A DNA stretch of 6,613 nt, taken from NCBI GenBank assembly GCA_021780055.1, contig JAJXZM010000424.1, positions 1-6,613 of the forward strand, in the 5' to 3' direction. This document shows, piece by piece, positions 1 to 5,965 of this stretch. The position numbers and the translations under genes were made by a program. The DNA is from Acidobacteriota bacterium. Its GTDB lineage: Bacteria; Acidobacteriota; Terriglobia; UBA7540. The notes below the pieces were generated by a model. The model saw nothing but the letters and a program-made list of their open reading frames with translations. It did not search any database and was not told the origin of the DNA. Every line of letters begins with the position of its first letter. Positions within the stretch are counted from its first letter, which is position 1.

Positions 1-1
1 T

Positions 2-1504
2 TTACCGCGAGGTGACTGCGGGTCCTGGAATCCCTGAAACAGGCATCGCCAGGACGTAGCCGAAGATGTTGGTGACGTAGAGCGTTCCCCCCACGATCAC
101 CGGTGACGAGGGCCCAAATGCTCCCCCAATGTGTTTGTTCCCGATCAGAGAGCCGTCGGCAACCCGGATGGCGGCAATATCACCCGACTTGTAAGGCACG
201 TAGACCACGCCATTCGCAACGGCACCGCCAGCACGAATTTGCGCTCCCAGGTGTACCTTCCACAGTTCCCGGCCGGTCTTCAGGTCGAAGGCGTAGTAGT
301 TGCCGGTCACGGGACTGCCTTCAAAAACCTTGCCGCCGGCGATCATCGGAGTGGCTGTCTTCATGGCTGGCGGCACGGGACCTTTATCGAAGCGGTGCTG
401 CCAGACGATTCTTCCCGTTTCTGCGTCGAGCGCAAGCAACACGTTGGCCACGGGTCTTGCAGGGTCGCCGGTTTCGACAGTGGCTTCCTGCACCACCAGG
501 CCGTCGGCGTAGGCGGGCGTGCAGTCGCCCATCCCGGTTGCCACCAGGTGTGGCAGCGTGATTTTCCAGGCGACTTTGCCGGTTTTCTTGTCCAGAGCGT
601 AGAAGAAGTTCGGGTGTGTTCCGCCGACGAACAGATATTTGTCATTAAGTACAGGCGATGACATGCTGACGAACGAAACGATGTCCGAGATCCACGCCGG
701 TTTGCCGGTGGCCGCGTTCAATTTATAGACGTGCCCATCTCCGGTCCCGATGTAGAGGAATCCGTTTTCGTACGCAGCGGTCGGCATGGCCTCGCCAGGA
801 AAATGATAGACCCAGATCTCCTTGCCGGTACGGGCGTCGAGCGCGTACATCGAGTTGAGTCCCGGGCCGCGCGTCGGCCTCTTCCCGTTCAAGTAAAGCA
901 TGGTGTTGGAGTAGTTGAAGTAGGCGCTGCCTGTTGAGACGTACACGCGCCCGCCGACCACCAGCGGATTGCTCATTGTCATGTTCCAGCCGTAGTGCGC
1001 CCAGATCAGCCTGCCGGTCACGGCGTTCAACGCGTAGGTGTAACCGTTGTCGCTGCCCACGTAAGTGATGCCTTTCACTACTGACACGCCCACCGGCATC
1101 CCCACTCCGTAAGCCGTGGTGATGATGCTGTCGTTGATGGGCGGGCCGTCCAACGGAACGGCTCCCGCCCCTGCGAACTTCCAGTTCACACCCTTCCGCA
1201 AATTCGCCGGGGCTCCTTCCGGCAGGCCGAAAACTGCGTTGCGTCCCTGGTTTGAGGCATAGGTCGTCCATGTTTGGGGATAGTACCTGGCAATGCCGGC
1301 GGCAGGAAGATTTTGCGGAAAGTACTGGTAAGGAAATTCTGCTGAAATGGCATCCTGTGGCGTGCCGCTCACTTGCGCAATGGCGGCATTGGGCCCTGCC
1401 AGCCACGCCGCGCCGAGGAATAGCAGAGCAGCGGCAAACCCCAAACGGCGCCGACTGCGGCGTCCGGTGGCCTTGTAATGAAATTCTTCGTACTTCTTGA
1501 ACAT
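2..1504 (-). CDS. Exported PQQ-like beta-propeller repeat protein (500 aa)
   Basis: The protein belongs to the quinoprotein/BamB-type beta-propeller superfamily. Six clear PQQ-type motifs of the form Y-A-L-(N/D)-x-x-T-G-(K/R)-x-x-W lie at about residues 157-168, 220-231, 260-271, 302-313, 358-368 and 404-415, with a degenerate seventh (AIRVADGSLIG) near 445-455. The spacing of 40-63 residues fits propeller blades. Residues 1-43 look like a signal peptide: a long basic n-region (RRSRRR at 15-20), a hydrophobic core at 21-37, and a likely cut after AIA at 41-43. The twin arginines before L21 leave a Tat route possible. The start at 1504 was chosen because GGAG lies 5 bases upstream and the signal peptide begins there. 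The frame stays open to 1825, but the extra residues look non-coding and overlap the upstream gene. There is no CxxCH haem site. Whether PQQ is bound is not visible, so the protein may be a dehydrogenase, a sensor or a scaffold. The stop codon is TAA at 2-4. Confidence 0.9.
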   Translation of the reverse strand: MFKKYEEFHYKATGRRSRRRLGFAAALLFLGAAWLAGPNAAIAQVSGTPQDAISAEFPYQYFPQNLPAAGIARYYPQTWTTYASNQGRNAVFGLPEGAPANLRKGVNWKFAGAGAVPLDGPPINDSIITTAYGVGMPVGVSVVKGITYVGSDNGYTYALNAVTGRLIWAHYGWNMTMSNPLVVGGRVYVSTGSAYFNYSNTMLYLNGKRPTRGPGLNSMYALDARTGKEIWVYHFPGEAMPTAAYENGFLYIGTGDGHVYKLNAATGKPAWISDIVSFVSMSSPVLNDKYLFVGGTHPNFFYALDKKTGKVAWKITLPHLVATGMGDCTPAYADGLVVQEATVETGDPARPVANVLLALDAETGRIVWQHRFDKGPVPPAMKTATPMIAGGKVFEGSPVTGNYYAFDLKTGRELWKVHLGAQIRAGGAVANGVVYVPYKSGDIAAIRVADGSLIGNKHIGGAFGPSSPVIVGGTLYVTNIFGYVLAMPVSGIPGPAVTSR

Positions 1505-1655
1505 AGCATCTCCGATCTTTACGAATTTTGTATCGAACACGTTTCCTGTGTGAGCCCGGGCCGGTTCCATGCCGTGCGCATGGCACACTCCGCCGTTGCG
1601 CATCTGCCTGGGATGGCCGGACATCGCAATTAAGTGGAAATTACCTTGATGAAAA
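1505..1655 (-). other. Intergenic leader between the small exported protein and the PQQ-repeat gene
   Basis: These 151 bp contain no convincing promoter on the minus strand. A small perfect hairpin, CCATGC/GCATGG at 1567-1572 and 1578-1583 with a 5-base loop, lies about 65 bases before the PQQ-repeat start and would be in its mRNA leader. The minus-strand reading frame is open throughout, but its composition does not suggest coding. Confidence 0.4.
1510..1513 (-). promoter_or_regulatory. Ribosome binding site for the PQQ-repeat protein
   Basis: On the minus strand GGAG is followed by five bases and then the ATG at 1504. This decides the start in favour of the 500-residue form and against the open extension upstream. 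Confidence 0.7.
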
Positions 1656-2033
1656 TCAGAGCCGCAGGACGGTGAAACGGGGCGGGGAACTGTCGGGTGG
1701 AGAGATTGCAGTCGGATTAATTGCCGCTTCAGTCGCAGCCGGCAGGGTCCTCGCAGCGAAAATTTCAACCGCGGCAATCGTGCCCGCATGCTGTTGCGGA
1801 GGCGCGTCCGGTACGTTGGCGACAAACCCGCGGCACCGCAGATGGCAGAGCGGCGTTTGGGCCGGAACCGGCAGGCGACTGGCTTTGAAATCTGCGTGGC
1901 CCGCGCCCGATTGCTCTGCAGCCGCGCTCAATGTTATCTCGCCATAAATGCCCGCGCGGGCCGGCAGTGTCAACGTAGTGGCGGCCAGGAATGCAATCAA
2001 AAGGCTCAAAAAGCTCGAGCGCATGCTGCTCAT
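1656..2033 (-). CDS. Probable small exported protein of unknown function (125 aa)
   Basis: I do not recognise a family. Residues 1-27 form a convincing signal peptide: a short basic start (MSSMR), a hydrophobic core from F8 to about L23, and an ARA cleavage site at 25-27 followed by GIYGEITLS. The mature part is about 98 residues, rich in Ala, Pro and Thr, with only two cysteines, in C63-H-L-R-C67. The tail is Pro/Ser rich and looks disordered. Codon choice is GC-rich at third positions for much of the length, as in the neighbouring genes. The ribosome binding site is weak (AAGAAC before ATG 2033); M4 is an alternative start. The gene lies 151 bp upstream of the PQQ-repeat gene on the same strand, so the two may share a transcript. 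CHLRC resembles a disturbed haem or metal site, but it is not CxxCH. It could be a real gene, a degenerate remnant or a chance ORF. Confidence 0.5.
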   Translation of the reverse strand: MSSMRSSFLSLLIAFLAATTLTLPARAGIYGEITLSAAAEQSGAGHADFKASRLPVPAQTPLCHLRCRGFVANVPDAPPQQHAGTIAAVEIFAARTLPAATEAAINPTAISPPDSSPPRFTVLRL

Positions 2034-2092
2034 AAGTTCTTTGATGCTGCGAACGCTGACCGGGTTTCAGAAAATCCCTCGCGGCCCGCGAT

Positions 2093-2109
2093 CCAACAGG
2101 CACTGTTGG
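2093..2109. promoter_or_regulatory. Palindrome 1 of the putative PadR operator
   Basis: CCAACAG (2093-2099) and CTGTTGG (2103-2109) are a perfect inverted repeat around a 3-base centre. It lies upstream of the -35 element of the padR promoter, in the divergent spacer. The half-site CAACAG is the same as in palindrome 2, which suggests recognition by one dimeric regulator. PadR is the obvious candidate because it is encoded next door and proteins of this family commonly repress their own promoters. Confidence 0.55.
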
Positions 2110-2116
2110 TGCCTTT

Positions 2117-2135
2117 CCTGTTGACAATCAACAGG
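2117..2135. promoter_or_regulatory. Palindrome 2 of the putative PadR operator, covering the -35 box
   Basis: CCTGTTGA (2117-2124) and TCAACAGG (2128-2135) form a perfect 8-bp inverted repeat with the 3-base centre CAA. The -35 hexamer TTGACA (2121-2126) lies inside it, so a bound protein would block RNA polymerase. The centre is 25 bp from that of palindrome 1. A further lone half-site, CCTGTTG at 2154-2160, falls at the expected transcription start. Confidence 0.6.
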
Positions 2136-2149
2136 TCCGGGTGTATTTT
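2121..2149 (+). promoter_or_regulatory. Sigma70-type promoter of the padR-permease operon
   Basis: A perfect -35 TTGACA (2121-2126) is separated by exactly 17 bp from a -10 TATTTT (2144-2149), which has TG directly in front of it. Transcription would start near 2156 and give a leader of about 27 bases before the padR start codon. It overlaps the palindromic operator, consistent with repression. Confidence 0.7.
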
Positions 2150-2170
2150 TCTTCCTGTTGGCATTCTATA

Positions 2171-2176
2171 GGAGAG
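2171..2176 (+). promoter_or_regulatory. Ribosome binding site for the PadR regulator
   Basis: GGAGAG sits 6 bases before the ATG at 2183. It sets the start there rather than at the in-frame GTG at 2141, which lies inside the promoter. Confidence 0.75.
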
Positions 2177-2182
2177 CTTGGA

Positions 2183-2527
2183 ATGGGTAACGATAAGGCT
2201 GGAGTTTTGCAGGGAACGTTGGATCTGATGGTCCTGAAAACGCTGGAAACCATGGGGCCGATGCACGGCTTCGGCATCGCCCGGCGCATTGAGCAGGTGT
2301 CCGAGAACCTGCTTCAACTGAACCAGGGCACGCTCTACCCGGCGCTGCTGCGCCTTCAGCAGAAGGGTTGGATTGCGTCCAAGGCTGGCGTTTCCGAAAA
2401 TAACCGCCGCGCCCGGTTCTATTCATTGACTGCTGCCGGCCGCCGGCAGTTGAAGAAGGAGGCCGAGAATTGGGAACGGATGACCGCCGTCATCGCGCGC
2501 CTGATGGCTGGCAACCAGGGAGCTTGA
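2183..2527 (+). CDS. PadR-family transcriptional regulator (114 aa)
   Basis: This is a cytoplasmic winged-helix DNA-binding protein of the short PadR type found beside acidobacterial permeases. Residues 9-36 (LQGTLDLMVLKTL, then GPMHGFGIARRI) form the first helices. Residues 48-64 (QGTLYPALLRLQQKGWI) form the recognition region, with the hallmark G-(T/S)-L-Y-P-A-L. Residues 72-90 (ENNRRARFYSLTAAGRRQL) form the wing and the start of the C-terminal dimerisation helix. The 114-residue length is usual for this group, which lacks the long C-terminal domain of other PadR proteins. It is the first gene of a likely operon with the permease and stands directly behind a promoter overlapped by palindromes, so autorepression is the likely mode. 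The inducing signal cannot be read from the sequence. Confidence 0.93.
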   Translation: MGNDKAGVLQGTLDLMVLKTLETMGPMHGFGIARRIEQVSENLLQLNQGTLYPALLRLQQKGWIASKAGVSENNRRARFYSLTAAGRRQLKKEAENWERMTAVIARLMAGNQGA

Positions 2528-2561
2528 CGCCGCCCGGCTGCCCAGCGGGTAGCCTCTGTAG

Positions 2562-2582
2562 CGCAGGCCCTTGTGGCCTGCG
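2562..2582. repeat. REP-like perfect hairpin between padR and the permease gene
   Basis: CGCAGGCC (2562-2569) and GGCCTGCG (2575-2582) form a perfect 8-bp stem around the loop CTTGT. GTAG directly precedes it. There is no T-run, so it is a poor terminator candidate. It resembles the short palindromic 'TAGCGCAGGC...' elements I recall as frequent between genes in Acidobacteriota; that likeness is from memory and was not searched. In the mRNA it would lie in the 87-base padR-permease spacer, where it could adjust mRNA stability or relative expression. Confidence 0.55.
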
Positions 2583-2604
2583 GCTCTTGCTGACCATAGC
2601 GAGC

Positions 2605-2610
2605 GGAGGA
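2605..2610 (+). promoter_or_regulatory. Ribosome binding site for the ADOP permease
   Basis: A near-perfect GGAGGA lies 4 bases before the ATG at 2615. The ATG at 2610 is not usable because it meets a TGA two codons later. Confidence 0.8.
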
Positions 2611-2614
2611 TGAG

Positions 2615-5254
2615 ATGACTCGTCTACGGGTACTTTTCTCAAAGTTAACTGGTCTATTCCGCAAGGCGAAGCTGGAACAACAGCTTGATGAAGACGTGCA
2701 AGCCCACCTCGAAATGCTCACTGAGGAGAACTTGCGCATAGGGATGGACGCAAAAGAAGCCCGCTACGCGGCGCTGCGGCAGTTTGGCAACGTCAGCAGC
2801 ATGAAAGAAGAATGTCGCGAGCGTTGGAGCATCCGCATCATCGAAGAACTTATTCAGGATATTCGCTACGGCCTCCGCCAGCTTCGCCGCAACCCCGGCT
2901 TCACAGCGGTCGCAATTCTCACTCTTGCTCTCGGCATTGGTGCGAACACAGCGATTTTCAGCGTCATTTACGGTGTACTGCTCCGACCATTGCCTTATTC
3001 GCAGCCGCAACAACTCGTGCGGCTCGCCTGGCCAGGAAGCGGTACTGATTTGACGGCAGACCAGTTCAAATTTTACCGCGATCACAGCACGGTTTTTAAA
3101 TCCACCGGCGCCTTCCGCGGTCCTACCACGGCCAAGCTGCAGAATGGGAAAAACGTCCAATGGGTTAGGACACTATCCGTGACGCAAGGTTTTCTTCCCG
3201 CGCTGGCTGTCAGCCCAATGCTAGGCAGGAATTTCGAACAGGAAGAGGAACGCCCCGGCGGGCCCGAAGCCGTAATCCTGACGCACGCTCTATGGAGGAG
3301 CACCTTTAACTCTGACCCTAATATTGTTGGTCACCAAATAAAAATGGCGGACAAGAGCTTCACGGTCATCGGTGTTCTGCCGGGGGGATTCCAGTTCGTT
3401 GACTCCGCCCAAGCCTTTATCCCTCTCAGATTTACTGGCGGCGCCGCCGATCTTGGTTCCAACACATCTGCCATGGCACGCCTCAAGCCAGGCGTTACAC
3501 TCAGCAAGGCGCAGGCGGAAATGGCCGTCGAGTTCAAGGAATTTGCCCGCGTGTACGGCTCGCACCGCGACGAGATGGGAATGGCGCTGATCCCCTACCA
3601 AGAATATCTGACTGGAGATTATCGACTCAGTCTGCTTATGCTCTTTGGAGCGGTCGGATTCCTCCTCCTCATTGCCTGCGCAAATGTTGCGAGCCTGCTT
3701 CTGGCGCGGTCTGCATCCAGGCAGAAGGAAATTGGAGTTCGTTTGGCGCTTGGTGCGACCCGCCTTCGGCTGTTGAGGCAATTTCTTGTGGAAAGTGTCT
3801 TGCTGGCTGCCGGAGGCGGGGCGGCGGGCCTTTTGGCGGCTTTCTGGATGCTTCGAACGCTCGTGACCTCCATCCCGTGGAATCTGCCCGCCACGGACCA
3901 CATCTCGCTTGACCCTCCTGTGCTGGTCTTCACTCTCCTCATTGCCTTTGCCTCGAGTATTAGCTTCGGACTTGCCTCTTTCTTTCAAGCTTCAAAGTTC
4001 AACGTGAACTCTACTCTCAAAGAAGGTTGGAGCAGGGCAGGCGGTGCGCATACACGGGTTCGCAGGGTAATTGTCAGCACCGAATTCGCGATTTCACTGT
4101 TGATGCTGGTGGGTGCGGGGCTACTCATCGAAAGTCTTTACAACCTTTATCAGCAGCCTACGGGATTTGATGTGCGCGGCCTTTATGCCCTGGTCACGCC
4201 CTTCGAAAAAGCCCGCGCTTCTTCGGTCGCGGACGTCTGGAACTTCGAACAAGCGGTCATGCAGCGAATACAGACGATCCCAGGGGTGAAGTCCGCGGCC
4301 GTCGTCAATGAACTGCCCCTGGCGAGCCAATTCAATATCCCGGTGCAGCGTGAGGGACACCCCGATGAAAGTATCGGAGGGATGCAATTCCGTACCGTGA
4401 GCCCTGGATTTTTTGCGACGATGGGAGTTCCTGTGCTTCGCGGCCGGGCATTTATGGATGCGGATTCAGCCACATCCCAGCCTCTTATCCTCATCAGTGA
4501 GTCGCTCGCGAGGAAGTGGTGGGGGAACGAGAATCCCGTTGGAGACCAGATCGTCGTCGGTATGTATAAGGGTCGAAGCTTCGCAGACTTGACTGAGCCT
4601 CCGCGTACGGTCATTGGCGTGGTCGGAGATGTCAGGGTGATGGGTCTCGACGTTCCCATGCAGCCCACGGTCTACATTCCCGTGACTCAGGCTCCGGCTA
4701 ACCTACAAGCGCAATGGATGGAATCAGCTACCTTTGTGATTCGTGCGAGTGGTGCAGAAGATCTGGCAGCTTTGCGACGAGCTGTTGCCGACGTTGATTC
4801 CACTCAGCGCGTAACCATTGTCGAGCCGATGACGCAGGTCATCGGCGGAACGGTTTCACGACCGCGATTCAGCTCCCTCCTGCTTGGACTGTTTGCGGGC
4901 GTGGCGCTCATCCTCACCGTCGTTGGATTGTACGGTGTGATTTCCTATTCCGTCGCGCAGCGGACACACGAAATCGGCATCCGCATGGCGCTGGGGGCAG
5001 AGCGCCGGGATGTGCTGAAGATGATCGTCGGTCAGGGGTTGAAGCTGGCGTTGATTGGCGTAGCCATCGGCATCGCTGGAGCGCTGGCGTTGACAAGGTT
5101 TTTGTCGAGCTTGTTGTACGGCGTGAAGCCCACAGATCCACTGACGTTCGTTGCCGTCTCGCTCATCCTGATTGCCGTGGCGTTGCTGGCGTGCTATATC
5201 CCTGCGCGGCGGGCGGCCAAGGTCGATCCGATGGTGGCGCTGCGCTACGAGTAG
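2615..5254 (+). CDS. MacB-like ABC transporter permease, duplicated orphan (ADOP) type (879 aa)
   Basis: This is an inner-membrane permease with two tandem MacB/FtsX units. Residues 1-90 are the soluble prefix seen in this family ([15 protein letters not shown], then ALRQFGN). Unit 1 has a membrane helix at about 96-117 ending in [19 protein letters not shown], a MacB-type periplasmic domain at about 125-335, and helices near 338-365, 395-415 and 434-458. Unit 2 has a helix near 488-506, a periplasmic domain at about 510-750, and helices near 753-778, 809-833 and 843-862. The paired cytoplasmic FtsX motifs are IGVRLALGA (373-381) and IGIRMALGA (787-795), which in MacB relatives contact the ATPase. 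The end, [17 protein letters not shown], is typical. No Walker A motif and no ATPase gene are present, hence 'orphan'. By analogy with MacB it may use periplasmic movement for export or mechanical work; the substrate is unknown. The length is typical and the frame is intact. It shares a likely operon with padR. Confidence 0.95.
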   Translation: MTRLRVLFSKLTGLFRKAKLEQQLDEDVQAHLEMLTEENLRIGMDAKEARYAALRQFGNVSSMKEECRERWSIRIIEELIQDIRYGLRQLRRNPGFTAVAILTLALGIGANTAIFSVIYGVLLRPLPYSQPQQLVRLAWPGSGTDLTADQFKFYRDHSTVFKSTGAFRGPTTAKLQNGKNVQWVRTLSVTQGFLPALAVSPMLGRNFEQEEERPGGPEAVILTHALWRSTFNSDPNIVGHQIKMADKSFTVIGVLPGGFQFVDSAQAFIPLRFTGGAADLGSNTSAMARLKPGVTLSKAQAEMAVEFKEFARVYGSHRDEMGMALIPYQEYLTGDYRLSLLMLFGAVGFLLLIACANVASLLLARSASRQKEIGVRLALGATRLRLLRQFLVESVLLAAGGGAAGLLAAFWMLRTLVTSIPWNLPATDHISLDPPVLVFTLLIAFASSISFGLASFFQASKFNVNSTLKEGWSRAGGAHTRVRRVIVSTEFAISLLMLVGAGLLIESLYNLYQQPTGFDVRGLYALVTPFEKARASSVADVWNFEQAVMQRIQTIPGVKSAAVVNELPLASQFNIPVQREGHPDESIGGMQFRTVSPGFFATMGVPVLRGRAFMDADSATSQPLILISESLARKWWGNENPVGDQIVVGMYKGRSFADLTEPPRTVIGVVGDVRVMGLDVPMQPTVYIPVTQAPANLQAQWMESATFVIRASGAEDLAALRRAVADVDSTQRVTIVEPMTQVIGGTVSRPRFSSLLLGLFAGVALILTVVGLYGVISYSVAQRTHEIGIRMALGAERRDVLKMIVGQGLKLALIGVAIGIAGALALTRFLSSLLYGVKPTDPLTFVAVSLILIAVALLACYIPARRAAKVDPMVALRYE

Positions 5255-5255
5255 C

Positions 5256-5272
5256 GGCGCGTTTACCGCGCC
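5256..5272 (+). terminator. Possible terminator hairpin after the permease gene
   Basis: GGCGCG (5256-5261) and CGCGCC (5267-5272) form a perfect 6-bp GC stem around TTTAC, one base after the TAG stop. Only ATTTG follows, not a U-tract, so it may be a weak or factor-assisted terminator or an mRNA 3' end stabiliser. Confidence 0.4.
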
Positions 5273-5457
5273 ATTTGCGATTTGCGAATGGTGATTTGCG
5301 ATTTAAGGGCTGGGAACTGATAGCTGAAGGCTGATCTCCGGGCGACGATTGGCCGCAATTACAAATTACGAGTTACGAATGAATTCGAAGTTCTGAGTTC
5401 AGTGTTCTGGGTGATGGGTTCCCGGCTCTGGAATTCGGAATCCGGAATTTGGGATGT
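5271..5457. repeat. Degenerate tract of 7-bp repeats
   Basis: Read in steps of seven from 5271, the sequence gives CCATTTG, CGATTTG, CGAATGG, TGATTTG, CGATTTA, AGGGCTG, GGAACTG, ATAGCTG, AAGGCTG, ATCTCCG and GGCGACG. One 8-mer follows, then CAATTAC, AAATTAC, GAGTTAC and GAATGAA. After a 4-base slip come AAGTTCT, GAGTTCA, GTGTTCT, GGGTGAT, GGGTTCC, CGGCTCT, GGAATTC, GGAATCC, GGAATTT and GGGATGT. Neighbouring units are similar and drift gradually along the tract, as expected from repeated local duplication. No protein gene is supported here. Confidence 0.65.
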
Positions 5458-5605
5458 GAGATCGCGCAAGCTAACTGCAATCGGACCTGGAATCGGTCAC
5501 ATGGGGTTTCCAGTCCATCCCTCATAATTCAAAAGTCCCCATTGCCCTCGGCGGCCCTGGATGGCGGTAGATTCGGGGCTGAATGGCAGCCATGGCGGAA
5601 ACATC
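5458..5605. other. Unassigned intergenic stretch
   Basis: I see no gene, RNA or clear repeat family here. The only pattern is several copies of ATGGC(A/G)G towards the right end (around 5561-5597), including the self-complementary GCCATGGC. It leads into the promoter at 5606. Confidence 0.3.
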
Positions 5606-5634
5606 TTGACAAATCTACGCTACTGTGCTAGCCT
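5606..5634 (+). promoter_or_regulatory. Strong sigma70-type promoter inside the intergenic region
   Basis: TTGACA (5606-5611) is followed after exactly 17 bp by TAGCCT (5629-5634), preceded by TGC as an extended -10. Transcription would start near 5640. No ordinary protein gene follows, so it probably drives the repeat element at 5640-5965, as a small RNA or a leaderless short ORF. Confidence 0.6.
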
Positions 5635-5762
5635 CTAAAATGGCGGGGCTGAGGCGTAGGGCTCACTCACCGGCCCTGTGGCGTGGATGTCGGATTCGCG
5701 GCAAGACCTGCGCCCACCGGAGGCAAATCCTGTGTTACAGAAGTGGCCTTTGTTTCCGGTTT

Positions 5763-5780
5763 TGGGACAAATGGGACAAA
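5763..5780 (+). repeat. Tandem 9-bp direct repeat
   Basis: TGGGACAAA occurs twice without a gap (5763-5771 and 5772-5780), immediately before the A-rich repeats. Confidence 0.8.
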
Positions 5781-5795
5781 AAAGATGTTATTTTA

Positions 5796-5965
5796 AAAAA
5801 CGAACCGGAGAAGTTATTGAAAACAAAGCGCATGGCCTGAAAAACGAACCGGAACGAACCGGAAAACGAAGCTGGGAAGTTATTGAAAACACATACCTGT
5901 GGAAAAAACGAACCGAAAACGAAGCTAAAAACGAAGCGGGCCATGTTGTTGAAAATAAAACATAG
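5796..5965 (+). repeat. A-rich repeat array with units built on ACGAACCGGA and GAAGTTATTGAAAACA
   Basis: GAAGTTATTGAAAACA occurs exactly at 5810-5825 and 5876-5891, and as the variant GTTGTTGAAAATA at 5945-5957. ACGAACCGGA occurs at 5800-5809 and as a perfect tandem pair at 5844-5853 and 5854-5863; a shortened form lies at 5908-5916. AAAACGAAGC follows at 5863-5872 and 5916-5925 and again in slightly changed form near 5928-5937. There are about three diverged units of 45-66 bases. Several offsets (44, 10) and a one-base loss in the third unit are not multiples of three, which argues against a conserved protein repeat. Confidence 0.7.

Larger units (their letters stand above)
5640..5965 (+). 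ncRNA. Putative transcribed repeat element (RNA or short-ORF locus)
   Basis: This is the span from the predicted start of the 5606 promoter to the end of the A-rich repeats. The first part (5640-5760) is GC-richer and can form local stems, for example AGGGC with GCCCT at about 5658-5677. The second part is A-rich and repetitive. Two overlapping short frames exist: ATG 5640 to 5840 (66 aa, beginning exactly at the predicted transcript start) and 5678-5965 (95 aa, GTG-start, containing EVIEN twice and VVENK once). Repeats shift between frames, neither frame has a good ribosome binding site, and neither product is recognisable. I therefore favour a non-coding or regulatory role. It does not match 4.5S, 6S, tmRNA or RNase P signatures that I can recall. 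Confidence 0.35.

Noticed and set aside
1505..1825. N-terminal extension of the PQQ-repeat protein by 107 residues
   Set aside because: The frame is open, but the residues are arginine/proline-rich without pattern, the signal peptide would become internal, and a good ribosome binding site stands directly before ATG 1504.
1825..1850. Cytochrome c haem site in the small exported protein
   Set aside because: The motif is C-H-L-R-C, and no frame here gives CxxCH, so a haem call is not supported.
2141..2182. GTG start giving a 128-residue PadR protein
   Set aside because: It lies in the -10 region of the promoter and has no ribosome binding site; ATG 2183 has GGAGAG at ideal spacing and matches the family start.
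5640..5760. Known housekeeping RNA (4.5S/SRP, 6S, tmRNA, RNase P)
   Set aside because: The promoter and GC-rich start prompted a check, but the SRP core, tmRNA start, RNase P conserved segments and a 6S-like bubble could not be recognised.
5887..5907. DnaA box or replication origin (CCTGTGGAAAA beside A-rich repeats)
   Set aside because: Only one imperfect box is present, with no dnaA, dnaN or other origin genes, and the A-rich sequence is explained by the repeat units.
5796..5965. CRISPR array
   Set aside because: Units are diverged, spacing is irregular, there are no unique spacers of constant length, and no cas genes are present.
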